Source: Ceriagrion tenellum
Lineage: Eukaryota; Arthropoda; Insecta; Odonata; Coenagrionidae
DNA: 64,000 nt
Assembly (NCBI GenBank): GCA_963169105.1
Contig: OY720639.1
Span: 48,775,848-48,839,847, forward strand
Direction of reading: 5' to 3'
The translations under genes were made by a program, and so were the position numbers. The notes beneath the pieces are model-generated. The model was not told where the DNA came from and searched no databases. It saw nothing but the letters and a program-made list of their open reading frames with translations. This document shows, one piece after another, positions 11,261 to 24,500 of this stretch. How positions within the stretch are numbered: position 1 is the first letter of the stretch; the number at the start of each line of letters is the position of its first letter.

Positions 11261-12960
11261 AAAAGTTAAAAGAGTTATAAAAATAGCCGCACTCTATAGT
11301 AATAGTTGAAGTATAATAGGTAACTACAATACTAAATGCCGTATTGTAAAACTGAAGCTAAATGATCGGAAAATAATAGCAAGGGCAATAAAACTCAACG
11401 AGGTAACGCAAACGAACATGGTTGTCTATCGCAGTGCAACACGGGTTTATTTACGGTGTTGTCAAGTTTATCGCCAGATCGCCTGTAAATGTCTAATAAA
11501 CTTGTTTTAATTACATTTCTATGAAAAGAGAAAAAGCAATTTTTAGTTCTGTTATTTTATTTCATCCCTATTCATATTATTACTGCAATTATATTGTCGT
11601 TAATGAGAAAACTTGAGAGTTCCTCTGACATGACATCAATATAAAAGACATGACGTCAATATAAAATCCTTTCTTCATATCACTGAATTACTTCATTGGG
11701 AAGAAAACTCATGTTCAATATAGCAAAGTTGAAGTTAAAAATTATTTATTATTATTATTAATAACATTTTGAACAATTTCATCTTGTTCCGGCATAGTTA
11801 ATTTGTCTTATGAAAGTAGTACTTCGAAGCGCTGGTTCTACCTTAAAGCGTTTGTAGTCACCATACAGGCAGTGATGGTGATCATACAAGAATTATATTT
11901 TGTTTCCTTTAATGACGCATGTTATGGCTTAAGGTGCGGTATTCGAAATTGAGACGAACTCAAATTGAAACATGTGTTTTCGAATATTGGTCACGGTGTT
12001 ACATCTTAATGTTTGTTAGCAACCATCATAGTTATTAGATATATGCTATTTCGCGTTATTAGCACTTCTGCGTTTTGTAGTTGAATTATTAAGAAAAAAA
12101 CGTATGTCCTATGAGGCTACAGGTTAAAATAGCATTGAATTGCCAGAAAACCAAATTGGTATGATTCCTTATTTTCTCTTTTATATCTCTAGGCATTACA
12201 ATTGAGAACTCGCATTCGCAACAAAGTTTCACGGTAGTCTGCACAGAAACAAAAATAACTACAACCACCTTCACGTATTTCAAGTTGACAGTCGGTAAGT
12301 TGATGTGAGCGTTACGTTTGAGATATCGTATTAAAATCGGTTTTCATACCGAAAAAATAATGTATTTCAGATATTAAATCTTTAGAGAAAGTTATTGCTC
12401 TGTGGGAAGAAAATTGGGGACTTTTGAGATAAATGTTTTACGTTACTGAAGAAAGAGTGAAACCTAAATATAAGTATGATTTGCAAAGTAGAAAACAGTA
12501 GCTAGTTGACCTAAAATAAAGTATCAATGGATTGAACACATATTTTATATGGGCAAAGAAAGAGTAGTCAAAGTAGCGCGTGAGAATTTGCCGGGGAAAA
12601 AGAAATATAGGAAGGTAAAAAGGAAGAAACGAAGACAACGGATTGAAAACCACGCAGAGGGGAAATGATAGGAAAAGAGGATTATGAAGCCGGTCTTAAA
12701 TCAAACGTTATTTAATGCTCCGTTGTGCATGGCTACTCCAATTTCCTGGCACAATTTCTTGCTTTATCTCCACTTAATTCCTTCCTCTCTTCATTTCATT
12801 AAAATCTAAGCCCTATCTGTGCTCTCATTCGTGCTTTTTCTCTCCATTACAACCATAAAGATTGTCCATTTTCACATTCTTCCTTGCTTTCATAGCATTT
12901 TCTCTTTTTTCACATCTCCAACATGTCCTCATTTTTTTTACATCCTTATGTGTCTCTGGT
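11260..12960. other. Non-coding stretch, nothing recognised
   Basis: Only low-complexity signals are visible: a TTA-type microsatellite near 11,743 and two adjacent near-copies of a roughly 20-bp unit (ACATGACRTCAATATAAAA) near 11,627-11,665. No supported coding or RNA gene. Confidence 0.45.
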
Positions 12961-12969
12961 AATTTTTAT

Positions 12970-13560
12970 GGTGTGAGGGTTGAAGGTATAAATATCTGTG
13001 GAGCATCCTGACGGAAGATTGGAAGAGTGAGGTAGAGATTGAGTCAAGAATAGTTTTGGGTAGGGAAGCTTTTAATAAAAAGAGAAATGTGTTATGCAGC
13101 TGAATGGACCTAAAACTGAAGAATAGACTGGTGAAATGTTATGTATGGAGTGTTTTTCGTATGGATGCGAAACGTGGACCTTGGGAAAAGAATGAAGGAT
13201 AGGATCAATGCTTTTGAGATATGAGTGTGGAGGAGGGTAGAGAGAGTGAAATGGGTGGATAGAGTATGGAACGAGGAGATTCTGGAAAGAGTTAGGGAGG
13301 AAAGAACACTACTGAAAACAGTTCAGAATAGAAAGGGAAACTGGATAGAACATGTTTTAAGAGGGAAGGGGATTTTAAATACAGCAGTCGATGTAACAGT
13401 GCAGGGAGAGATGAGACGAGGAAGGAGGAGGCTGAAAATCACAGACGAAGTGAAGATAAAAAGAAGTTTCCAGGAAACCAAGCCTGAGGCAGGATGAATT
13501 GGAGACAGTTTTGGTGTTTAGGACCTACCAGTAGGCAAAATACCAGTTGATGATGATGTC
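12970..13560 (+). pseudogene. Endonuclease/RT-type LINE, C-terminal tail and 3' end
   Basis: The plus-strand text reads through several frames as the tail of the reverse transcriptase protein found in many insect genomes. A CETWTLGK-like stretch (about 13,165-13,190) is followed by WRRVERVKWVDRV and then RKGNWIEHVLRGKGIL, with MRRGRRRLKITDEVK at about 13,410-13,460; the longest frame is 13,225-13,497. The copy ends in GATGATGATG near 13,550, a microsatellite-like 3' tail. Catalytic RT motifs are absent, so only the 3' part of the element remains. Confidence 0.75.
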
Positions 13561-15040
13561 GTGTCTCAGAATGCCTATTTCTAGCACCCGCTCACCAAAC
13601 CTGAGTTCCTTTGCGACTACTGCATTGCCTTTCTTTGTTACCCGAAGTGCGAGCAAGGTAGGGAGTAGGGAATCGACACCTTATTTCTTTAGACTATGCT
13701 TTTATAGTCGTTTAATTCACATCAGGAAACTTTTGCGTTTTGCGTGCCATAAGTATATACTTAAAAGATTTGGCTCCGGGATATTTTTGTCGGGCCATTC
13801 TGCCGGGGCCGGACCGAACGAGTCTTTCACGACTTCGATCTCCTAAACTTTTTCCGTGTATGTTCGGAGAAGTTCAAAGCGTGGACTAAAATGAGAGAGA
13901 GGACAGTGCTGGCTGGGAAGATGAGTGGAGCAAAACTTCTATCCGGTCCTATCGGCCATCGGTCATAACTCAGGCGGTCTGGACCCCTCTCTCTCCCTTC
14001 CCTCGTAGACGGATTCTAAAAATGAACTTCGTTCAGTTTGCGATAGCCGCGCGAGGAAGTGTGGTCATGAGCTGGAGATCGTTTGTGAGATTCGAGGAAC
14101 GGGAACAGTCCGAACTTATCTGGGCTGGTGATGAGGAGCTAAAGAGAAATAAACTTTAAAAAATATATTTTTGCATCGATAATTCCGGAGAATGTTTTTC
14201 TTGAAAATGTATTGGATTCTATTTTGTAAATGATGGCTCTTTTCTTAGGATAAGCTTTTAGTAGGTCATTACTTATATATTATCCTTTCTAGGGTCAAAC
14301 TCAGTGTTGCCTACTCAAAAATATTTCCTTTTTAAGCTCAGGAATCGAAGAGTGAGAAACTTTATAACCTTTGTAACCTTTTTAAACCTTTAAACTTTTT
14401 GTCTTAAATCTCTAGCCAATAAAAAACCAAACCATTAATAAAATATGTAAGAACTCTGGGGAGAAAGTACCTAATTGCCTTATTCACGTACATGCTAACT
14501 CCTTATATTTACCTATATTCAACTTTTTACTGTTCTACAATCTTGGAGGGTGCAATTTTCCGGCGTCGAGGTACTACGACTTATGTATAATGGTTTACGC
14601 GTATTTTATAACTATTTTATACCTACCCGCAAACTTTCAGAGAAACGGTCATTACTTAATTCATTCCGAGGGTGATTCTAAGTCAGTGACTTTTGGACCT
14701 AGTACCCCTTTGAAACCCAACCAACCCTTTAGCATATTATTAAGGTTATAAGGTGTAGTACGCAGGTGTCTAGAAGTGTGCAAAATTCTACGCAGGTGAT
14801 TTACTGCGCATACCGATGGACGTGGTAAATACAGACACCATATATTGGTATTTTTTGTTCGACTATGCATTGTTTACCCCGTAATTATATGTATATGTTG
14901 GGTAAACATTAAAAACAATAGAAAACAATAGTAAAACTAAACCAAAGCGATTGAGCACTCATGGAGAGACAGGGTTACAAAATGCCACGACTTAAATTTC
15001 ACTGAAATGTGCTTATATCGATCTTTTAATTAAATGTAAG
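13560..15040. other. Non-coding stretch, nothing recognised
   Basis: The first part (13.56-14.13 kb) is somewhat CpG-richer than the background. The longest open frame (13,547-13,846) has no known motif and overlaps the LINE tail. No splice-supported exon could be identified. Confidence 0.4.
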
Positions 15041-15044
15041 GCCT

Positions 15045-15245
15045 AAAAGGCCGGGAGGAAGTTTCCCTCTCGTAGTCCTTGCCCAGGTGGCCAAGGAAAT
15101 GTGCTACTGTTGAAAACGGAGGAAATTTGATAACTTAGGATTCGAACACGTAATTTTTTACGCATAAACGTAGCTTTCGGTAAATTCGATTGAAAGAATC
15201 ACACACTACATTCTTTCAGCCATCTGGTAGTGAAAATTGCAACCG
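15045..15245 (-). repeat. Possible tRNA-derived SINE remnant
   Basis: On the minus strand, GTGTTCGAATCCT near 15,140-15,150 fits a Pol III B box. TGGCTGAAAGAATG about 75 nt upstream loosely fits an A box. The spacing is longer than in a real tRNA and no cloverleaf could be drawn, so a SINE remnant is more likely than a tRNA gene. This is a weak call. Confidence 0.25.
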
Positions 15246-16249
15246 TTTATCTTGATTGCAAGTAATTAAAGAAAAGTTAAATCTCCCCGATTTCGTAGAT
15301 TTCCTTACGGAAGTGAAATATAGCGGCACGTTTTGGGTCCTCGCGGCCCAGCAGCTATTTTAGCCATTATTTGTAGCATATGTCACTCTGATAATTTTTC
15401 TCTACAGAAAATGTCTAATGATTTTTGCCATTGAGTTATGAGTGTAGGATCCAATATATATTCACAATTATGTATTAGAGAGCTATTTACCGGTATCATA
15501 GTTTTGTTTCCGTGGAATAATACCTCTCTCCTATAGGCCAACAACTACCTAACCTGATGGAAAACCCGTGAAGGCTTCATTAATACCACTCTCCTATTAC
15601 CCTTTCATGGGTTCCTCTACTTCATCGCTCCGCCTGTATTTGTATACTTTCTCCCTTACTCGTTATTAACACTCTAAGTACGAATATGAGAATCATTCTC
15701 TCGCCTTCAACCTCATTTATTGTATTTTACCTTGCGAAAGAGTATTCCGTGTCCCACGCAATTACATTACTTGTTCCATCAGCCTAAATTCTCTCCAATG
15801 TGTTTACCCGGTGAAATATTTCCATTCTTACTATGCAAAAAAATTCATTTGCCCTTCTTTAGGTCTTTCCTACTTTATCCTGTCTGACCTACACCTCAAA
15901 CGCCTTCAGATTGTTTTTGTGCTCTCTCCAGAATACAAGTGTCCCAAGGGTGTTTGGCAGGGAGTGACTGAACACCAACATGAGCTACAGTGAAGAAATT
16001 GACTATCACCAACAAAAACCACACTATGGGTATGCTACAAATCCTTCAGTAAGTACTAAAATTATCCATAATGTAACTATGTAAACGTGACACAAGAGTC
16101 ATGCAGGGAACATGCAAAACATGGTGTTAGTACTACTCGGCAGACTTAGAAACATATATTAGGGGGCATGTGAATTAATCAGCTATATTACCTGCCTACT
16201 AACCTACTTCAAAGTCTCAACGCAGCCATTATGGCCTCCTATCAATCGC

Positions 16250-16590
16250 GAGAAAAGCTAAATTTTAAACTTTTCTGTTCTACAATCAACTTCCCTTATG
16301 TTATTCTCATAATCTGATATACCGTAGTTTGTTGGAGTTCTTAAGAAATGGATAACTTCTTCCGACAATAAATTGGCTTTGAATTTACATAAAAAATCGA
16401 GTCTCAATATCAATCGAGGATCTGAAAGCGATTCCCATCCAAGTTGTTGCAAGAGGTCACTGATATTGGTTCCTTCCTGGTATTGAACTCTTTTATTCTA
16501 ACAAATTGCTGTTTTTGAAGGCCTTAGTGCTACGCGTTTTTCGTCCAAATTCTTCTCAAGCTGCAAAATCAATACACCAATACTCTCTCA
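16250..16590 (-). pseudogene. LINE RT C-terminal fragment (CR1-like group)
   Basis: The minus strand reads LLQQLGWESLSDPRLILRL, then FLRTPTNYGISDYENNIREVD and CRTEKFK (frame 16,452-16,258). This is the LGW-SL-RR-L and R-DR-K-order signature of LINE RT C-termini. Sequence upstream on the minus strand (16,460-16,590) looks like its continuation in shifted frames. It differs in wording from the copies at 27.6 and 41.7 kb, so it is a related but separate family. Confidence 0.65.
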
Positions 16591-16599
16591 TGTCCTCCT

Positions 16600-17830
16600 A
16601 CTGTATGCTGCCTACCAATAAATTAAAATAGAAACGCTGTACCGCTTCAAACTTGTATAATGCACCATATAATCTATAGTTTAACGTCGATTAAATCACT
16701 GGGGCAAAAAGGAGAGGCAAATAAATGAGAAACGATGTCCTTTTTGAGCAAGAGATCGATAGTGAAAGTTACCTGACTACGTATTTCGAGGAGGAAGAAG
16801 CAAATTTCAACAATTTATCTTCCCCCTCTTGTCGCAAACAACTGTTGTTGATTTTATATGAAATAAATTGCGAAACCTTTTTTTTTGCGGGCATTGGAGA
16901 GGTTGCGGGTGGATTCTCACGCAAATAGTTCAGGAGATAAGTCCGGTGAAAATATTGCAAAAAAAATGCAGATTTCTTGAAAGATAAAAAAATCAAATGA
17001 TGAAAAACTTACCTTGTTTGCTCATCATTAATCGAAACTAATGCCGTAAGGTAATGCGAAGAACGATAAAAAGCCGTGGGTGCTTTATGGCCCATTGGCG
17101 GGGAATCGTAACACTTGGAGCACCGTCGCGTCGTGTCACATTGCATCATGGGTGCATGGTAAGTTCATATCTGATAGGATGACGCTCTCATTATCAATTC
17201 AGATGAAGTTTTCTTCAGTTCAACGCTCGGAATATTTAATGAACGTTTTGCAAGAGCCAAGTCTGAAAATACGTGCAATTCTTCAAACTCGCTCCTTGTT
17301 TCCTGCTAGAAATTTAATCCTGGATAACTTAAAGTTTACCTGTAGATATTCTTAAATTCTCTGATTCTTTCAATCCTTAATTCATATTGCTGGAGCCAAA
17401 TGAAAGATCGCGTTTATAAGTGTAATTGCAATGATGTAGTCTTTATATTTTTTAATTTCTCTATCCAGTACCAGATTCCCTTAATTACTTTCTCCAAATT
17501 CTATTTGTTTTTATTTCATTCAGTCACTACAGAGTGAATATCGAAGACAAAACTCCAATCTTGTTTTTCTCACTCTACTGTTGTCTTACTGATGTTATTG
17601 TTACCGATGTCTTACAGCCATCACGTTTTATAATGTTTAAGTAGAATTGTCTTACGATAATTTGCGATTTTTGGTTCTTAATTTTTACCGAAAAATGTGA
17701 TTTTCATCTTTTTGTTTATGACATTGCAAGGGTATGGCAACAATTTATTATTCAATGGTTTATTATGTGGGGAACATACATTTCTTAAAAAAAATGATTT
17801 AGTTTGAAGTGCAAACTGTTAAATATTGAG
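16600..17830. other. Non-coding stretch, nothing recognised
   Basis: AT-rich, with short open frames on both strands and no motif. A slightly GC-richer patch at 17.06-17.16 kb gave no recognisable coding sequence. Confidence 0.4.
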
Positions 17831-18050
17831 GGTGGAAATTTTGTCGGAATACAACGCTGTATTACGAAAATATATCCTCTTAAAAATGACGTGCTCTTTG
17901 CGGCTTGAAAGCGCTATGTCATCGGAATTCCGGGGCATGATTTCACGAAACGGAAATGCTTACAGATATGCAGCGTAGTTCCATTCGAAGTGCGGCCTCT
18001 TTTATCTGACGAAATCATCGTTTGAATTTCGACGGTTAGAAATTTGAACT
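17825..18050 (+). repeat. Unnamed interspersed repeat, copy 1
   Basis: It shares ordered blocks with 19,085-19,335 and 38,570-38,805: a TTTTGTCGGAATA-like start, a CCTCTTAAAAATGACG-like block and a TCATCGGAA block followed by a GACGTC-like region. Similarity is moderate, with insertions and deletions. It is read in the same orientation as the other two copies. Confidence 0.5.
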
Positions 18051-18589
18051 ATTGCGATTTCATATTTACTCCAACTTCAAATTCATGGAAAGAAAAGAAG
18101 CGATTGTCGTTGTTCTTCTTCCAGCCCAAGTTCCTCGCCGAATCCATAGCCATACTCTTTGATCCAATGTATCTTATGTTATGGCTATAACACACTGGAG
18201 AATAAGGGTCAAGAAGGGAGTGAAAGGGACCAAAAATTAAAATAGAAGCAGTGAAGTGAGGAGTTGAGGTGAGCTGAGATACCGAGTACATATTGAGAAG
18301 CTATTGAGTACTATGAGTGGACCAAGTGTCATGAAGATCAAGATTAGTAAGACGCATAAGTCGTTGATGCTGTCGTGTTTAATCAGTGGAATGAAGAGTT
18401 TTAGGGGGCCCCGCAGTCCTATTATAGTCATATTATTCTTGAGTTACGTTAAATAAATTAAAGTAATGAGTTAGAAAGAGGGATGGAAACACGCATTGTT
18501 TTCAAACACTATTTATATTTGTGGTAAGTATTCTTAAATGGAATAAGCGAAAATAATATTAATAAAATTAAATAGCGAAGAAGCGTTCA

Positions 18590-19065
18590 TGGGAAAAAAC
18601 AACTGCTGTGTTCAAAGAAGATAAGACTACAAACCAGGAAACAGTACATGAAAACCTTCGTGTGGAGCGTGTCACTCGATGGATCTGAAGCATGGACCAT
18701 TGGGAAAGCTGACCAAAAAAGACTAAAAGCCTTCAAAACCTGGTGCTGGAGGAGGATGTTGAAGATAAATTGGATGGATAAAGGAAGAAATGTGAAGTGT
18801 ACAAAAGAGTAGAAGAGGAAAGGACCATATGGAACACCATGCAGGAATGAAGAACAAGATGGATTGGACACATCCTAAGACAATGGATTTGTGGAGAACA
18901 TAATTGCAGGCAAAATGGAGGTAAAAGTCCCCAGAGGAATACCAAGGGACAAGTTCATGGACCAGATAAAGGTAGAAGTACATAAGAGATACAAGGAGGT
19001 AAAAGAACTAGCATTAGACAGGAAAGGTTGGAGGCCTGTAGTCAACCAACCTTAGGTTTGAACTA
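18590..19065 (+). pseudogene. Endonuclease/RT-type LINE, C-terminal tail and 3' end
   Basis: The plus-strand text carries SEAWTIGKADQKRLKAFKTW, CWRRMLKINWMDK and, after frame breaks, VPRGIPRDKFMDQIKVEVHK and KELALDRKGWRPVVNQP. This is the same protein tail as at 12,970-13,560 but from a distinct subfamily. The last block (about 18,990-19,055) is shared with 25,500-25,650 and, inverted, with 56,696-56,760. Several stops and frameshifts make it non-functional. Confidence 0.75.
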
Positions 19066-19084
19066 CCAATGATTCTTAAATGCA

Positions 19085-19335
19085 CAGAATATGAATTTTG
19101 TCGGAATAGAATTTTGTGGTTTATAAATATTTCCCCTTTAAAATAACGCGAAGTAGGCGGCATGGAGAGGGTACCATACCGGAAACCCGGACAATGACGT
19201 CATACAGCGACATCGCTTCCAGCGAATCGATATATTTCCTGTAAAGGTCCGCTTGTTTTTAATTCATGGACGAAATATTCGTTTTAGTTTCCTCTATGGG
19301 AGAGAATAAATACGTATGATTTGATCCTTCATATA
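19085..19335 (+). repeat. Unnamed interspersed repeat, copy 2
   Basis: It aligns by eye with 38,570-38,805. Shared blocks are AATATTTC-C, GTAGGCGGCATGGA versus GTAGGTGTGGTGTGGA, GGAAACC, GACGTC, and GGGAGAGAAT with a TTTGATCCTT / TTTCATCCTT end. It also resembles 17,825-18,050. Confidence 0.55.
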
Positions 19336-21265
19336 GATTAGAGAAGCGATATCGTGTGGTGACGTTAAGCTATCCAGTCCGGTAAAAATAGTAGATTAGT
19401 GTGCAGTTTAATGGTAATTTATTTCTTTGATTATGAATGACTAAGGTTAAAGAATACGCAATTTGGACTCTATATTTGTATCGTGAGTACATTTATCATC
19501 GCTTTCAATACTTAGATATGAGGAATACCTTTAGTGTTCTTTCCAGGTTATAGTTTGCTGGAGCTGAGGGTAAATAGGAAGATTTTCCTGATGTTTTTGT
19601 TCTCTGAAGGATAATTATCATGGATTCAAGCTCTCATATTTCTGTAATCGGAGAAAGACGTAGTTGCTAATAAAATATTTTTATTATTTTCAGTAGATGT
19701 TTAGGAATGCGTTCTTATGTCATGCCTGTAACAATGTAACATGTGTTGTAGTAGGTTGTATGTAGTAGGTGTAGGTTGAGTATGCATTGAAAAAGCCTCG
19801 GGCCCGGCAAAGAAAGCTCATTGCTGCATTCATCGTGTCCCATGCACAACAAACCTTTGGTTTAATTTTATTTTTACCTTGAAAGTGCATTACGCTAATG
19901 AAATTTCTTCCCCCTAGGAGAAAGGTTTATGGAGGACATTTTGTCCTCATTGTATCTTTGTTCCCAAAGTTTAGGAAAATGCTTTCAATGCGACCGTTGT
20001 TCACAATGCATTTGACGAAATTACTTGTCTCAGTTTGTTGCTCGGGGAAAAATATCTCAATTAATTTGTGCACTGCAAGAACCACAAACTAAGGCCTTAA
20101 ATTAAAATTTAGGCCTGTTCGATGATACAGAAGGGAATATGGCTTACGTGTGTTTTCTCCGAATGTAGGGCCGATCGTCCAACTTCCTCTCGTTCCACTC
20201 TTTTTTTTTAAATTTAAAAGTGGATTTTATTCCTGAGATGCCATAGGAATTGAGTAACCGGAGGGTAGATCTCACCATTATGTCGCATTGCTGAAGGAAT
20301 CGTTACACTCTTAAGTCGTGGATTCAGGTTTGGAAAACAAAGCAGTGCAAAACGTTCTCCTTAAACAATCCAAAAATATAATTTACATTTTCCCCCTCTC
20401 ATTTATTCAACTTCGGCTCATGAGAAGTCTTTTCCTCGGGAAGTTTTTCTGGGCGGTAATTTCATTTATTTGCCTTGGGAATTTTTGCGATTTGTCTTTC
20501 AAGAATCTTAGTAGAAAGCGGTCAGGAAGGTGGGAAAAGTCTTCTTGCTGTCAGTAATAATATTTGGAACGGTAGGTGACTGTAGGAACTGCCATTTTTA
20601 GTGATGGTTGACGACCATTGTTTTGTTGCAAGGCAGCATAGTTAAGTAAATAGTGATATTATTATTGAAGAAAACCTCTTTGTGTAATAGGAATCAAGCA
20701 TATTATATAAAAAAATCAATATTACGTCATTTTAAATGGGCTTATCGATCACTTTTCCGATTAAGATACATTCAAAAGATGGGAGATTCATCTTAATTTG
20801 AAAAGAATATATGATTTCTTTCTTCATCCCTGCATGCACCCCACATCTCCTCTTCATGTCCATTAAGTCTATTCTCATTCTTTCTCTTCCCCAATTACCC
20901 TCGATCAATACCCTTCAGTATCCTGTGGTGACTCTTTCTTGCCACCTTCAACTGCATTCTCCCAGTATCCTTCGGACGTTCTCTCTCCTATCCCTCCATA
21001 TCAATGACTTCCAAATTCTAAAGCAAGCTGTCTCTTACCGATCACTTTTTTTAGAGATCAGATTTCTGCATCACACAACGCTACTTGCCGTATCAAACTT
21101 TTTGATAACCTTTTCTCTAAAATATGTATAGGAGCCGAATTTAGCCCTGGTCCTGGGCAAGAGATGTACTTGGTAGGTAGTTCCTCTCTGCCTTAATTTA
21201 GGATCGCAGTTCTTGTCAGAATTCATTTAATGTCAACCTTTTACTAGAGCGTCTATGCTTGTCTT
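19336..21265. other. Non-coding stretch, nothing firmly recognised
   Basis: A pyrimidine-rich segment at 20.81-21.05 kb gives a 106-residue plus-strand open frame. On the minus strand the same segment is purine-rich and lysine/arginine/glutamate-biased, like the LINE RT tails elsewhere, but no motif could be confirmed. Confidence 0.35.
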
Positions 21266-21560
21266 TACTAGTATTTCTGAGCGACACAGAGTATATTATC
21301 ATGACGCCTCACTACATCTCTAGGCCTGACAGAAGCGATAGAATAAGAGAGATACAATGCCGAACAGATTGGTACAAGAACTCGTTCTTTCTGCGCACCT
21401 TAAGTGATTGCTAACAAAGCCGAACTCCACTTAATACACTCCCATAGTGCACCTCACCATTTCTCCTCTCTAAACCTTACATCTTTACACGGCTGGTGTC
21501 CTAACACCCCTGCGACGGCTCGCAGAGTAATATGTAGATTAAGATTTACATGCCCCCCGC
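21265..21560 (+). pseudogene. CR1-like LINE, 3' terminal fragment
   Basis: It matches, block by block, the 3' part of the copies at 27,890-28,175 and 41,960-42,260: CGACACAGAGTATATTATCATG-like, CGCCTCACTACATCTCTAGG, then GACAGAAGCGATA and the CTCGCAGAGTAATATGTAG terminus. The protein text there corresponds to MTPHYISRPDRSDRIREI-type LINE ends. It is strongly 5'-truncated. Confidence 0.75.
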
Positions 21561-24500
21561 ACCCTGGCTAAGTGCCCTAGTTGCTCCGCTATCACCAAGG
21601 TTTTAGGGAAAATTAACAGTAGCATTAATTAATTATTAATGGTGATCTATTAATATTGAATATGAAAGACAGCCTTGGGAGTTCTCAAGAATATACTGTT
21701 ATTATGATTTCCCGATTTCGGTTTCCAAAAATTTATAACTAGCTCCATACGCCTTTTTCTAGGCTCGCTCTCACCAAGCGTTCAATTTGAATCCGCCTCT
21801 CCTCTTTACTGGACTTCCTCCTCGACCTCTTATACTCTTGAAGAGTGAGTGAGTGAAGGTTCCTTCTTAACTATTCTCATAAATTACAATAAAAATGGAC
21901 CTAATTTACACCTCCAATTTCCACTTTAATGTAGTATTCTACTTTCCAAAAAAATGTCCTTTGTTGTATAATATCCTCAGAAACAAATATTAAAAGGGAA
22001 CATGGGTACATGAACTTCAAGCTTTCATTGTAAAAATTTCAGTCGAACTACGCATAAATGCTTGGTAATTTGATACTTGACATTCCCCGTGGTCTTTGAA
22101 TGTTTATAGTCGAAATTTATTTTCAAGCTCAAAGCATCATAAAAATAATAATTTTTAACTTTTCCGTAATGAAAGATATCCTCGTTTAGCTTCACCTTCA
22201 CGCAATGTATCTCATCCTGAAAAATCTTCTTCGGCAAAGTTTTACTCCACTCTTTCCAAAATTCACTGGCACTCTCGTCCCTCCAATGTTGACTGATAAA
22301 ATGTTGCCCAATTTTTTTGTTGCGCCAATGTTCCATGCTTTATCATTTTTAATGCATCCTAATAAATTGGATTTATTTGCTGGATGTGGGCGTATTATTT
22401 TTAAATAAATAAATAAAAATTTCGGAAATAAGGAAGCCTATACTCCTGTTAATGCTGGGGAGGGTGAACTGCATTCCGTTCTCTGCGGTAATAGATTTCT
22501 CGGAATTTCACGTCGGGTTCCCTTCCAGGTAGGGGTTGTTGTTTGGATTTCTCTATGGTAGGCACTCGAAGTGTTGAGCCACGTGCATATAGGAGGCATT
22601 CAATTGCTTGACCTACTAAGGACATTTCTCGAAGGACTGGCTTATCTATTTCATCTTCAGTGCAGGTAAACACGGGGCGTAATTACGAGGGTGGAAGGGA
22701 GTTATTGGAGCTAAAGCTAGGTATTGATCTCTCTCCTCAGTTACTGTTTGCTTTAATTGTCTCGTATCGAATGATGAGCCAGGGAAACTGCTTTAATTGT
22801 CTCGTATCGAATGATGAGCTAGGGAAACTAAAGGCTAAATGCGATGAGTTTGATACATTTTTTGCTTCCAATTTACTCTTCTTATTCTGTGCAGCTTGTA
22901 GGTATTTCCTCCCTTGATGAAGCCCTGTTAAATATGTCGCGTTATCAATTCAGATCAGTAATTCATGCAGATTGCCGGCTCATAAATACCCAAGGTACTC
23001 CGACCGACATTCCCATGCAGAGAGTTGCATAATGTATGGGTAAGACTCATGTTATCTTGTTTTCACGCTTTAAGGAATAACATTGGCTTTCTGACAGTTC
23101 TAATTTTTGTATCTTCACGTACGAATTGCAACGAATTCTGTGTCTCTTGCCAGTGTCTTCCCCTCTAACTTGTACTTAGAAACGATTAAATTTTTTAAAA
23201 ACCTTTAAATCTTTTAGTTGCTAATATTATTGTGGTTGATTAATGGAATGGGAAATACCTCCCCGTTCTTTAGCATTTTTTGTCTTTCTTCCCACCCGTC
23301 ATTTTTTCCTCATTTTACGTCAGTATATCTTGTAATCAGTGGTCGTGGATTCAATTATGAACGTCTTTGGTTATTTGGGGGAGGCAACAGAGGTCAGAGG
23401 TTATTTGCGCCATTCAGCAGCGTAGGGTCGATTTAGTTAGGGTTAATTAGGGAATAGGTAGGATTGGTGACTTGAAACTTGGCTTCTGCGTTAGAGAAGT
23501 GGTTTTATCCGACGGACGGAGAGCCTAGAATCCTTGAAGTTTTCTCCACATAGAAGCCAGAAGCATGGTTCAGGATTCCTCTAAAAAACTACGCCATTGC
23601 CAGCATTCGAACTTGGAGCAGTTCGAAGCTAGTGTATGAATCACCGTATTAACCAGATCCCCGGATTTAAGCAAATCATCTTACATTTTAAAACATTTTA
23701 AATGCGTGTTCATCTACTATATGATACATAAAAACGATAATGTATATAATTTAATATGATCCAGTATTACCACATTATAGTGCTCTTAGTCGCATGCGAG
23801 AGCTGTTTTCATTGTGAAAGAAATAGTAGAGTAATTATAGTTCTAAAATTCCATAACAGTCTCTAAATCTCTTCCGACCATGGTTTCGATGATTGTTTCG
23901 TCTTTAGGTGTCAATGCCTAAAATATGAGTCCTCATATATAATTTAAAAAGTGGAGGGGTTGGAAAGTAGAATTATCCACCAACTTCCCCCTCAACCTAC
24001 TCCCCTCCCATCGATCTTCCTATCTACCAATTCCTTCCCGCCGATTGAGGGCTGTTTATATAAAGTTACATTTAATGTATTTCCACATGAAGATGATGCA
24101 CAGCATGGGAACTATGATCGAAAGAGATTATACACATACATATTTCTGAGGAATTTTTTTGTTTACTTCACCGTCATCAGGAAGAAATTCCACCTAGTAA
24201 AGCCTTAAACGTTGACTTGCGAAAGGACTCTTATCAGTCTCACCACCCAACGTCTTGCCCCATCCTTGATGCCTCTTCGGAGCGATTACCTTTTTTCCGT
24301 TTTCGATCGTAATAACGAGGAACGAAATGCGCTATAAAGTGGTATTCACGTGGAGGGTAAAAGGTTTCGTTATAGGGTGGAGAGAGGGTCATGAGACATT
24401 GTCAGCTGTCAATTCGGATACATTAATTGGTTCTAATTTACTTACACCGTTCAATTATTTCGTTGGTTTGTGAAATCAGCCATCCAAACTGACGGGTTTA

